Shown one piece after another: positions 55,043 through 64,000 of a DNA stretch of 64,000 bases. The position numbers and the translations under genes are program-made. Location: contig JABAKD010000004.1 in the NCBI GenBank assembly GCA_012845835.1, positions 11,323,522 through 11,387,521 on the forward strand. The letters are read 5' to 3'. This DNA comes from Undaria pinnatifida (taxonomy: Eukaryota; Sar; Phaeophyceae; Laminariales; Alariaceae). The notes beneath the pieces are model-generated. The model made no database searches, had not been told where the DNA came from, and worked only from the letters and a program-made list of their open reading frames with translations. Numbering within the stretch: the stretch's first letter is position 1; each line of letters starts with the position of its first letter.

Positions 55043-55414
55043 ATGAGCTCCATCAACAGCTACCCTAATGGCACTCCAGTCAACAATCGGGTACAAGCAC
55101 TGGAAGCCCAACGCCTCCATGAATTATCTCGCACGAGACAGAATACCAGCCTGAGGTACATAGGGTTCGCGAGATTTAACTGCCGGGATGCCCAAGGCAT
55201 CATTTGGGGGGTACGCTACAACCTCCTCAAAGACATCATAGTTCCTGGTCAAACACGCCTGGAACAGAAAGATATGGCAGCAAAGCTTAAAAGGAATGGG
55301 ATCCTAGACAGGAGTGAGTACGAAACTATGAAAATGTTTATAAAGTCGCTCAAATACTCACATAAGGGAGATGACTTGCTGCTTTTTATCGATAGCAGCG
55401 TGTACAGTTTTTGA
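55043..55414 (+). CDS. Hypothetical 123-aa ORF
   Basis: An ATG ORF 330 bp beyond the Copia remnant encodes a hydrophilic protein starting MSSINSYPNGTPVNNRVQAL, with RYIGFARFNCRDAQGIIWGV and KRNGILDRSEYETMKMFIKS. Composition and lack of low complexity look protein-like. No known domain is recognised. It may be another element's gag or a single-copy gene fragment; no splice sites are evident. Confidence 0.45.
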   Translation: MSSINSYPNGTPVNNRVQALEAQRLHELSRTRQNTSLRYIGFARFNCRDAQGIIWGVRYNLLKDIIVPGQTRLEQKDMAAKLKRNGILDRSEYETMKMFIKSLKYSHKGDDLLLFIDSSVYSF

Positions 55415-56409
55415 GTGCGGGCTTGGATCGGTGCCTCGGTCGCTGACCATCTTGACGTTCTCCTCGCCAGTACTATGTACAACGATATAGCCGAACGACT
55501 GTCATATATCTCGTGCGTATCTGGACCCCACAGGACGAGTAAATATGAACAAGACTTGACCGTGTCCCAATCCAGGGGATAATTTTACCTAAGTCGTAAT
55601 ACTTCGTACAGGGACGGGCGTATGGTTATACCGGTAGTATATTCTATTGCGAGATGTACTTGTAGGTACGGTTGAAATTGATGCTTGAGTAGACAATATT
55701 ACTTAGTGCAGCAGTTCTTTGTCAAATATAAAGTTACAACTGCTCGCCAGTTGCGTATTAGTAAAGGTGGAACTATGGGTGGTATGAACTTAAGTCCACG
55801 ATCGTACAGCAATAAGCTATGTTCTATAGGAAAATGCGTACGAGTACATATTCCAGCATGAGGGATTAAAGGCTCACACAGACTGTCTATCTTTTGCTCT
55901 TCAGCGTACGATTAGTGTCAGACAGTTTATCGTTATATGCGTGTCCTATGATCATCTTGAAGTGGCGTGGTTACCTGACAGCAGCGACCTTTGTGTTTTG
56001 GTTGGTTTTTTTTTCTTTTCCGGGATATAGCTCGTTGATGGACTATAGCTGCACCCATTATGGTCTACTACAGTACTATCAATATTAGTAATTCTATATG
56101 GTTCTTACTTTTCAAGTGCGGAAGTACGTAAGTACATAATTTTGTTTATTTTGTCCACAATTCTTTTTATTTGTCTAGTATTGTTTGTCTTTTTGGTTCA
56201 ATTCAGAAGCGTGTTCAAAACCCAGTAGACGTATCTTTGCGTTTCATCTTCTAGGGTATTTATCGCTGGTAATTACACCAAGCATAGGTTTTGTACGTAT
56301 CTTTTCTTGTAAGGTTTTATTTTTTGTAAATGTGTGAATAACATGTATACATCCATAATGCCGCGGTTGATACACCGGACTGAATATTAGACCCATTTGG
56401 TTTTGATTA
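55415..56409. other. Unassigned AT-rich stretch
   Basis: No ORF of note, no repeat membership seen. T-rich and low in coding signal. Confidence 0.4.
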
Positions 56410-56720
56410 TTTTGCACAGCCGTGGCAGCAGCAGCAGCAGCAGCGCAGTAGCAGCACCGCAGCTGCTGCCGCAGCAGCAGCAGCAGCAGCGGCGGGGGTG
56501 GGGGCGGAGGTGGCGTTGGCGATGGCCCCTCCGGATGAGTTGCGGCACAGCAGCTCGCCGGCTCGGCCGGGCTCGATCACCACGATCATAACACCATAAC
56601 GACAGAACAACCAGTTTTTATTTCGTTTTTAGAAACAAACGCAGGACACACAAACCGCAGCCGCAGCCCAATAGCCGCCGCACAGCAGCACAGCAGCAGC
56701 AGCAGTAGCGGCGGCGGCAG
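56410..56720 (+). repeat. CAG/GCA microsatellite clusters
   Basis: Runs of CAGCAG at 56425-56490 and 56680-56710, with GGTGGCG patches in between, explain the poly-Ala and poly-Arg ORFs in both strands. A 159-codon minus ORF (56629-57108) ends in this low-complexity part and is not supported as a gene. Confidence 0.85.
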
Positions 56721-57244
56721 CCGTGCGGCGTGGGTGGCGGTGGTGGTGTAAGCTCCGGAGACGGCGTTGTGCTATAGCAACGGTGGTTGACGAAGTCATC
56801 ACCATCACGCAGCAGCGGAGAACCAGGTCACATCGTAGAGAGCGCAGGAGCGCTGGCTCACTATTAATAGCACCTTCCCCTGAGCTTGCGCGTAAGCGCC
56901 ATGCTTCCCCAGCTACCCTTTCGGGCCTCCGCATCAAGGTTGGGATGTGTCTACCGCTGCCAAGCACAGCGCACGGCGAGCAGTGTGTGTGCTGTGTGCT
57001 GCCGCGTGGGTTCTGCCATCGTGCCCTCTGATTGTTGTGCCGTTGTGTCTGAAGAGCAACAGTGTTAAACTCGGGTTTTGTAGGCCAGTCGTATGAGCTG
57101 GTCATCATTGGTGGAAGTTCACTCTAAGTCGTTTGCTCAAATCGGAATTTTCATGCCGTTTGGGGGCAAATTCTTCCTTCAAAGTTTGCTCGGGTTTTGC
57201 AACTTTTTATTTGAATTCTATTCACGCAACACTCGATTGTGAAA

Positions 57245-57880
57245 ATAAAAATGCCTCCAGCTGTGAGACCTTATATGTGTAGACTAGTCTATGTACTTGA
57301 TGCATAGTCTACACATATACCGATATTTTGAAATTATAAAAATAAAAATGCACTCCAGCTAGCTGTGAGATCGAAGAATTTGTCGAAACTCGTCTTCGCA
57401 AGCTGTGTGTGATACTCCGATCGCGCGTATTACTGGGTGTGTGTCCTCGTTAAGGATACAGGTCGGCGACTCCCCTTGGAACTACAGCAGTGCAGCTTGT
57501 GCCAGGGTCAACAGGGTGATGTTAGTCAGTCTGTGCGCGGAAACTATAAAACCGGTTTTTGAGGGGGAAAAAATATGGCAGCTGTGGAAGGAAATGCATC
57601 AGTTTATCAATTGCATCCTGTAAGTCGAAAAACCGGTGAGGGGAGGGCGGAGTTTTTAAGGGCGTGGAGGCCTTGGTTTGAACAAGAGGGAGCGGGTTGA
57701 AGGGGGGGGGGGGGGGGGGGGGGGGGGGCAACTCAATTCGTGCGCAGAAACTATAAATTCTTTAAGGGAACAAATCTGACGGTTGTGGAAGGAATGCATC
57801 CGTTTATCATGTGTATTGTGTAAGTCGTACAACCGGTGAGGAGAAGGCCGAGTGTTCGAAGGGGTGGGGGGGCGGCAAAG
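57245..57880 (-). repeat. RepC 3' end, two nested inverted fragments
   Basis: A first short terminal fragment (57245-57275, AAAAATGCCTCCAGCTGTGA) is followed by a longer copy from about 57340 (AAATGCACTCCAGCTAGCTG) to 57870, with a G tract of about 26-28 bases at 57700-57728. Confidence 0.85.
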
Positions 57881-57889
57881 GAATTTCCA

Positions 57890-58345
57890 ACAGCTTCATG
57901 TAGGTATGTAAGCGATGGTGTATAACATACCTGGTGTATACGTGTTTATATACATCAAGAGCACAAGATAGATCACTTTGAAACAGCAGTAGCAGCGATC
58001 GGCGTCCACTGCACGTTGCATCATGACTGAAGAGCACGAAAGACTCGAGCATCAAGCCTGGGCAGGACCTCTGCTGCCTTGCCGCCTATACCAAGAGTAC
58101 AGGAAAGTATCACAAATTCGGTAGACCCGAGTAGCACACCGTAAAAGTTAGCTCACACTATAATTACTTGCTCTATTCATACTGAAGCTCACACTATAAT
58201 TCCTTGTTTTGTTCATCCTGAATTCCACAGATGTCTCTGCTTTGTCCCTGTTCATATGCCTTCGTGTGGAGAACAACGGCTGGGCCTCTTAGCCCCGATG
58301 ACCCTGGCCTTAGGAGGGGAGTCGCCGACCTTTTGTATGCTTCAC
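57890..58345 (+). repeat. RepC subfamily 2 related segment
   Basis: Shared with 43200-43600: ATCATGACT, GAGCATCAAGCCTGGGC, GGTAGACCCGAGTAGC, GGGGAGTCGCCGACCT and CTTCACGAGGGTA. A short internal duplication (AGCTCACACTATAATT) is present at 58150-58205. Confidence 0.7.
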
Positions 58346-58379
58346 GAGGGTATACATTGCAGCACGCAGCCTAGATGCC

Positions 58380-58650
58380 GAAAATGTGGGACATGGGCTC
58401 TGCTGGTTATAGCACTAAACCCACCAGAAATTTGAAGTCGGTGGGATTGGAACCCACGATATATATTTATTAGTTGGTTACATAGCACTACCCTTCGTGG
58501 CTCAGTGGTTAGTGCTATGTAACCAACAACATATTTTGTCGTTTTTTTTTAGTTTTTTCTTTGTCTCACTGACTTTTTAACAGGGATCGGTGACCACGTA
58601 AGTCAGTGGGTAGTGCTGGATAACCAACAGGTTCAAAAACATGTTTGACG
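58380..58650. repeat. SINE-B: cluster of tRNA-like modules in opposite orientations
   Basis: The plus strand holds CTTCGTGGCTCAGTGGTTAG (A-box) at about 58493 and a diverged AAGTCAGTGGGTAGTGC at about 58601. The minus strand holds GTGGGTTCCAATCCCACCGA (B-box) at about 58443-58462 with GGGTAGTGCTATGTAACCAA upstream of it. The 18-bp arms GTTGGTTACATAGCACTA and TAGTGCTATGTAACCAAC form a perfect inverted repeat around the A-box module. None folds into a full tRNA by eye. Confidence 0.6.
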
Positions 58651-59129
58651 TGCGCCGAACCGAATCGCTCGTACACAATTTGCGAAATCGCGGCCTCGGA
58701 GACGTAAAAATTCATGTGCACACACATTTATATATTCAATTGCTGTTTCAAACACGAAGTTTACTCAGATTCTCCCGCGTTATCGAGTCAATGTTATAGG
58801 TAGGGTTCTCGAGCTCTCCCCTCTCTAGGTGTTCTGCGTGCGCTCTCTGCTCTTACGCCGTGAATATTGATGGGCTTTCGTGGTTTAATGACGCGTTACT
58901 GTATGACGTATGTAAGAAGTGGCACCCTGACGTCCCCCTCAGCCAGTACCCTGGTACTGCCACTACGGTACTGCTGGTACATACTGGGCCAGGGCCCATC
59001 CCTATCAACAGCTGTATCAGTACGGCTGCTCCCCCCCCCTCCCTCCCCCCTGGTTTCCACTTGTAGATGCTTTTGGGGGTCTTCTGCTGCGTGGCGTAGA
59101 CAGCTCTTCTCCGCCTTGCCCCGATGCCA

Positions 59130-59753
59130 TCACGTTATGAATCTGCCCGCCGCGTCGACAACCTCCAGGTAACATTTCCCACTCCTCTCGGCCATAGCAC
59201 CGTCTGCCAACAAAATACCAATTGAGGTGTATATAATCAAATTGCATGAAGTTTGAACGTTTAGAAAATACTTCGTATACGGAGAACATGGAAACGAACA
59301 AACCCCTTGAAACACATCAGCACCTACAAGCGACATACCTTGGCGTACGCTAGCTAGTCTCGTCTGCCGCCAAATCGCAAACAGTGCAACCCGCAACAGC
59401 AGGGTTGGCACTCACTCTCTGTGCTTTTCGGGAGTCCATGGTGTTGAGCCGCGGCCGTGCCAACAGCTGCAGAGCCATCAGCATAGTCGTGTTCACAGGA
59501 ACAAGAGTAAACATTACGAATCTGGAATCTTCCAGCATAGGCCGGTGATGCTTCCCCCTCGATCTCCACGTACTGTACCCGGTGGATCAAAAATCAAGTT
59601 TCACCTGTATCATGAACCGTTTGTCAGGATCCTGCATGGTGCCGCTCCACTGGTAAGATAAAGCTGACCGAGTTCGATGTCTGCCACCTGGCTAGCAGCT
59701 GGAACGCCAGAGTGTGTCACTTGCCGTGTTCTCACTTTCTCGTACTCATGCAT
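59130..59753 (-). CDS. Candidate four-exon gene, 113 aa, with two very short introns
   Basis: A consistent minus-strand model is: exon 1 59753-59688 (ATG, 22 codons, MHEYEKVRTRQVTHSGVPAA...), 38-nt intron GTGGCA...TTACCAG, exon 2 59649-59605 (WSGTMQDPDKRFMIQ), 32-nt intron GTGAAA...GGTACAG, exon 3 59572-59416 (starts YVEIEGEASPAYAGRFQIRN and includes CSCEHDYADGS), 212-nt intron GTGAGT...TTGGCAG, exon 4 59203-59130 (GAMAERSGKCYLEVVDAAGR, then FIT and TGA). Phases join in every case. The protein is hydrophilic, has a CSC pair and no signal peptide. No family recognised. Introns of 32 and 38 nt would be unusually short; alternatives are an exon-intron misreading or a decayed gene. Confidence 0.42.
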
Positions 59754-60082
59754 CCCAGCCTCCTAGTGGAGTAGTATAGTGTAGGCTCAGAATTTGCCCT
59801 CCTCCCATTAGCATGGGCGTGGGGAAAGATTGTGAGTTAAAGGCTCACCACATGGTTTTCCAAGTGGTGAGGCGTTGGTCTCGTTGGGGTAGGTGTCATC
59901 ATTGCCCTCTAACGGCCCTATCTCAAACCCATGTTCTCTTTTCAGGACCTCGTTCAAGGTTCAAGGAGGCCTGTTTGGCGGGGGGAGGGTCAGCCTGACC
60001 TTTTGTCAGTGCTTCGTGCCTTACCTATGGAGTTGGCATCACTCGCCCGTTGCGCCGGCCTTTTTCCGGTGCGTTGAGCCTT
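59754..60082. other. Unassigned stretch
   Basis: Short ORFs only; could contain the promoter of the 59.1-59.8 kb gene model (minus strand), but no TATA box is evident. Confidence 0.35.
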
Positions 60083-60200
60083 GACGACGCACTATTCCCT
60101 TTGAGGCACACGCATGTCACTGGTCATTTTATTGCGGCTGTGACGACACAATATTCCTTTTGTGGCACACCCCTGTCACTCGTGATTTTATTGCGGCTGC
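60083..60200 (+). repeat. 58-bp tandem duplication
   Basis: Two units share GACGAC(G/A)CA, ATTCC(C/T)TTTG, GGCACAC and GATTTTATTGCGGCTG-type words. Confidence 0.85.
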
Positions 60201-60934
60201 ACCTCTATTATTCTAGCTTGCGAATAATTAAAAAATCCCTCACGTGACAGCTACGGACATCCTCTAGTCTTCCTCATGACTACGCTAGACCGTCAAATCA
60301 CAAACCCAGGTATTGCTCCGACTAGTCGCAGCCTGCCCAGCTCAACAACTCGAAACCTTCCTTTATCCACGCATCAATACAAGCCAGGGGGGAGAGGACG
60401 AAGCCGCCCTGCTTCCTCCCTCACTATCGGCTGTTGGCAGGTTCTCGGCCATGCTCTCGGCGGCGCTCATCATGCCCTCATGGCCCCTCATGGCCAGGGC
60501 AGCAGCGCTTGGTAGTGTATTCTAATGCATGGCATGAAAGGCTGGCCTCAAGAACCAGGACGCTGAAAAGTACTTCCCAGCATTCCCTGCTCCTGCATGC
60601 TCTGGTGTATACAGAAATTAGTCTAGAATATATCATTTCAAAGTCATGATGTATGTGGTACCACGTACATGTATATATATAGACTGGGATTTTGTATGGA
60701 AAGCCGTATATCTATGAATAGTATGGTACCATATGTATGCAGGATTTAGTGCGCCGTGAACCTCCCCTCCCCTCCACGTAAAATGCCTGCCAAAACAAAA
60801 ATTGTCCCCCTCCCCTATACTGAGGTCCAAAACAAAAAAAAATGGGGTGTGGCGTCTGATTTTGTTTTTTGTGCTGTCCTTGCATACCGGTAACAATTGC
60901 ATATGTATAACCTACGTAGCAATGTTAGCAAACA

Positions 60935-61210
60935 GGGTGCAGGCGTCCCCGGCAGTCAGCCGCGAAACTATCCTTGATGTCGAGGTCGTAGGTTCGGTTC
61001 TCCCATGGGACTCCTTACAAATCGACAAGCCGAAGCGCGAGAGCGTGACGAGTTGGCGAAATTCCATGCAAATCCACGACCATACGAAGTTGGAAGTAAG
61101 TTGGGAATGCTGAACACCATGCGCGAAAAAAAAATTGAAAACTAGTGCCGGACGGAAGAAGATAAGATGTCTGTGACACCACGGCTCGTCCCGGAAGTCG
61201 CTGAGGGTAC
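60935..61210 (+). repeat. SINE-A, plus copy with tRNA-like head
   Basis: Head with CCCCGGCAGTCAGCC (A-box region) and GGTCGTAGGTTCGGTTCTCC (B-box), then AAGCGCGAGAGCGTGACGAG, GGAATGCTGAACACCATGCG and the CCACGGCTCGTCCCGGAAG tail. This is the same order as the next copy. Confidence 0.75.
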
Positions 61211-61347
61211 AAACCTCTTTGAAAAAAATAACGTGAGAGTAAACGTGGTGATTGAGGAAAAATGCCGACAGAAAACAGCGGTGGCCGAGAGTACCGTTGG
61301 TCGGGGGGGGAGCATTCCTGCTTCTAGGGCTGGGCTAAGTGTATAGC

Positions 61348-61625
61348 CGGTGGCCCCGGTGGGGCGTCAGGTTATCCTCGAGCCTGGTATAGGTCAGTTT
61401 CGTGAGTTCGAATCTCCCCGAGTGCATACTCGTGTAAATTAGTGGGGACCTTTTTCTTGTGCATCAGTTGACTAGCGAAAAGCGCGAGAGCGTGCAACAC
61501 TCGATAAAACTCGACGAGCAGTGGGATTGCTGAACCCTATGCGCGATAAAAATTGGAGGCAAGAACCGGGGGGGGGGGGTTATGACCACGGCTTGTCTAG
61601 AAGCTGGAAAGTAGATGTGTGTGAA
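61348..61625 (+). repeat. SINE-A, plus copy with tRNA-like head
   Basis: Begins CCGGTGGCCCCGGTGGGGCG, then CGTCAGGTTATCCTCGAGCC and the B-box GTGAGTTCGAATCTCC, AAGCGCGAGAGCGTGCAACA, GGGATTGCTGAACCCTATGC, a run of 12 G, and CACGGCTTGTCTAGAAGCTG. It most closely resembles the minus-strand copy at 41990-42280. Confidence 0.82.
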
Positions 61626-62669
61626 AACAAAATAGAAAAAGTGAGGGCCCACCAATACTCCGGTCGTATGTACAGTATTTTACGTTTTCGACCACGTAAG
61701 AATCTACAACAAATTCGGGTGTTTCCCAAAGTAGTAGCGTAGGTCAATTTTTGACATACTATAGGTCGCGTCTAGTGTCTGCATCCTTTAAAATCAATCA
61801 GCCACCGCCCTCCTGTTGGTATTCTGACCGGTCTTCACGTCAACGGCGCTGAAGGGGCACACGGTCCCAAACGGACATAGCTCCTCCCGTTAGTGGAGGT
61901 TGCTTGTTCTACCTCAGAGCCTCGCGCGACCTAACGTTGCGTGTTCGACGGGGACTTACTTAACTTCTGCAGAGTCACCCGTGGTCGCTGACAGGTTCAG
62001 CTAGGGCTACTGCGCTTCACAGCTGATTTGAAGTGCACCGCTTGCGACGCTCGATCAACTTCCCGTGCAGCGCAATCAGCCTGCCTCGTACACTCTCGCG
62101 GTTTTGTCGTCAACATCACCATCACGCGCGGACGCCGGTGACGGGTCGGTGGGACGGATGGCGAAGGGGCACCTTGTGAAGAGGACGCCTGGGGGACAGG
62201 GCTTGTCTTTCGAGTGGGAGGCGCAAACGCTGCACACAGACGTCACCTAAACTTTCCCTTCAAGTTTTGTTATATAATTGGACCCGAAGAGAAGCACGGG
62301 CCAGCTGACATACGTGTTTAGCATCGACAAGTTATCGGCGGCGCAGGATGTCGTGGTTACGAACGTGGTGGCCGTGAAGGGGTTCACGGAGGCCCCTACA
62401 GTGTGAATGGAGGACGCCACGAGTTGCGCTTTTCCTCCACATGCTTATCGCATTCACATTCATTCCCGTTCACGCCACGGACTCATTCAGGGAAGACGTT
62501 CGTGGCATTAGCTGCTGGCATGGTCGAGTGTCCGGTCTGCAGTTGGAAGGTGGCCGTGCACGTGCGCGATTTCCGAGAGCCCGTTGGAGGGCACCTCCTA
62601 CCTATCAAGGTGCAGAGTCACCCCACGGTAGGAACCAAACCCGCTTAGTAGTGTCCAATCAGTTTACGG
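61626..62669. other. Unassigned stretch
   Basis: Short ORFs in all frames; none has features. No repeat membership seen. Confidence 0.4.
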
Positions 62670-62760
62670 ATATAATACGTTTGAGGACTAGGGCATAGAC
62701 GCTTGGTCGTGTTGTGCGAGGGAATGCCTTCGAAGTCATGTTTGGGGGTGATAATGATGG
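62670..62760 (+). repeat. Dispersed repeat shared with 3705-3800
   Basis: Common words are GGACTAGGGCA(A/T)AG(G/A)CGCTTGG and GAATGCCTTCGAAGTCAT. Confidence 0.75.
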
Positions 62761-62990
62761 ATGATGGATGATTATATTGAGCTGGCTCCTCTTGTTAGGA
62801 GCTCAGAAAATTCTTAGAAGCTTCACCACCCGTACCGTGGGAATGCTCTATAAATCGCGTATTTTCTCTACGTGCAAAGCTGTATCCATGAGTATTGTGC
62901 TTTGTTGGACGGGGGCTATCGAAGTGGCCCAACCCTAGCGGTGACAAGCTTATACTTTTTTAATTCGACTCAATTGTGTCGCTGGCTTGT

Positions 62991-63461
62991 ATGTTGGTGC
63001 ATGCACATGTTCTGCGTTTACTACACACGGAGACAGGCGTGCGTGCGGGTTCTGTGGTGTGGGGGCCTGCACGACATGGGTACATGTGGACTCTGGACGG
63101 GAAAGAAAGTGCCTCGGGTGCTTTAGAGCTACGTCCTCTCCCCGAGGAGCTATGTTCGAGACGCCGCTTTCACGCTCAGCCTTTAGACGGGATCAAAAGC
63201 AAGCGCACATGCCCCTGCAGCAAGGTGTCTATCAAGTTCCTGCTTAGCAAGGAAGGAAGTTGGGTATGGACGTATTGCATGGTCAACCACGTGCAGAACT
63301 CACGCGACGCGGGGCTCGAAGTACGAGCAGACGATACTGCGGTTTTGGCATTCCGGGCCATACGCGATGTTAGCGCAACGGGGGAAGAGGAGGTGGAAAC
63401 AACCAATGGAATTGTCTCACTGGCAAACGCGCCGCAGGCGAGGAGGCAACTCGACCATTAG
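62991..63461 (+). pseudogene. ORF with degenerate FAR1/MULE-type zinc-finger pattern
   Basis: The frame is open from about 62976 and the first ATG is at 62991 (156 residues). The central part reads TCPCSKVSIKFLLSKEGSWV followed by WTYCMVNHVQNSRDAG. A Cys-Pro, hydrophobic strand, Trp and late His in this spacing resembles the WRKY-GCM1-type finger at the N-terminus of Mutator-like (MULE) transposases, but the expected final HxH is HVQ here, so a ligand is missing. No transposase core follows; the reading frame stops just before the GGA tract. Assignment is tentative. Confidence 0.35.
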
Positions 63462-63529
63462 ACCACGCAATACGTGAGGAGGGGGAGGTAGTAAGAATGA
63501 AAACGACAGCAAGGGGGCGTGCCAGAAGG

Positions 63530-63725
63530 GGTTTGTCCGAGGAGGAGAAGGAGGAAGAGGAGGAGGGGGAGAAGGAGGAGGAGGAAAAGGAGGAGGAGGA
63601 GGAGGAGGAGGAAAAGGAGGAGGAGGAGGAGGAGGAGGAGGAGGAGGAGGAGGAGTAGGAGGAGGAGGAAGAAGGAGAGGAAGAGGAAGAGGAAGAGCAG
63701 GAAGAGGAGGAGAACGACGACGAGT
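63530..63725 (+). repeat. Long GGA/GAGGA purine tract
   Basis: Nearly 200 bases of pure purine on the plus strand, mostly GGA with GAA interruptions. It accounts for Arg-rich and Ser/Pro-rich ORFs across 63370-63819 and could adopt triplex structures. Confidence 0.95.
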
Positions 63726-63939
63726 TAAAAGAAGATGAGGAGAAGGAACAAACTGGGGGGAGAGGGGGGTGATCAAGATCAAACACAGGAAGAAGCAGTA
63801 GCCTTTGCGATGTTCTCACCGCACAAAATCACACCAGATAAAGTACTAAATATATTTCGATGTTTGAGGTGTACGCACATTGTTTATCAGTTTTTCCAAA
63901 ACCCGCGGTGAAACCGTGCCCAGGTCTGAGCCCTAGCCT

Positions 63940-63988
63940 GGGTTGGGGTTAGGGTTAGAATCAGGGTTAGGGGTAGGGTTTGGGTGGG
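63940..63988 (+). repeat. Degenerate telomere-like repeats at the window end
   Basis: GGTTGGGGTTAGGGTTAGAA, then CAGGGTTAGGGGTAGGGTTT: TTAGGG units with insertions and changes over about 50 bases. It may be interstitial or the edge of a subtelomere. Confidence 0.75.
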
Positions 63989-64000
63989 TCGACGCCCTCT

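Noticed and set aside
56629..57108. 159-codon minus-strand ORF
   Set aside because: Its end is poly-Ala from CAG repeats and the rest lacks domains or conservation evidence.
63370..63819. Ser-rich, Pro-rich and Arg-rich ORFs
   Set aside because: Translations of the GGA purine tract.

Overview
The window looks like repeat-dominated nuclear DNA from a eukaryote. Supporting signs are GT-AG introns around short exons, LTR and non-LTR retrotransposon remains, a mariner-type transposase fragment of the kind common in oomycetes, tRNA-derived SINE-like repeats, satellites, and TTAGGG-like sequence at two places (about 30.77 kb and the last 60 bases). I saw no bacterial operons, rRNA genes, intact tRNA genes or CRISPR arrays. 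A stramenopile such as a brown alga would fit the mixture of families, but this is inference without any database search.

Layout. 0-10 kb: mostly unassigned sequence with copies of a 227-bp hairpin-rich repeat (called RepH here), its A-rich companion, and a piece of a C/G-tract repeat (RepC). 10.4-15.4 kb: two candidate minus-strand genes (a Cys-containing protein and a zinc-ribbon protein) on either side of a three-unit satellite (1278, 1145 and 1145 bp) that carries a TATA-like box and a conserved 87-codon ORF in every unit. 15.6-22.5 kb: a Gln-rich ORF, more RepH and A-rich repeats, Gly/Arg-rich gag-like fragments and a broken mariner-like element. 22.6-30.3 kb: two direct copies of a roughly 0.7-kb repeat (RepD). 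One copy is split by a 2.1-kb insert holding a 478-codon gag-like CCCH zinc-finger ORF and also by a 219-bp RepC fragment. An internal exon candidate and a 66-bp coding-type repeat lie further on. 31-33 kb: an inverted repeat with a degenerate ORF.

33-48 kb: two copies of a miniature LTR element (TRIM) whose internal region starts with a tRNA-like stretch, two nearly full-length 2.1-2.3 kb RepC copies and several 5'-truncated ones, and SINE-like copies. 48-56 kb: an unidentified ORF ending on a perfect 26-bp palindrome, a broken LINE reverse transcriptase, and a Copia element reduced to gag, protease and the start of integrase. 56-64 kb: CAG repeats, more RepC, tRNA-like modules, a candidate four-exon gene with two very short introns (32 and 38 nt), two SINE-like copies, a degenerate zinc-finger ORF, a long GGA tract and degenerate telomere-like sequence.

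Most long ORFs belong to mobile elements or are low-complexity artefacts. No metabolic pathway is encoded. What the window shows best is a network of non-autonomous elements: nested insertions, in two cases with an uninterrupted copy of the target in the same window, allow element boundaries and target duplications to be read. Family names (RepH, RepC, RepD, TTG repeat) are mine. Identity figures are judged by eye.
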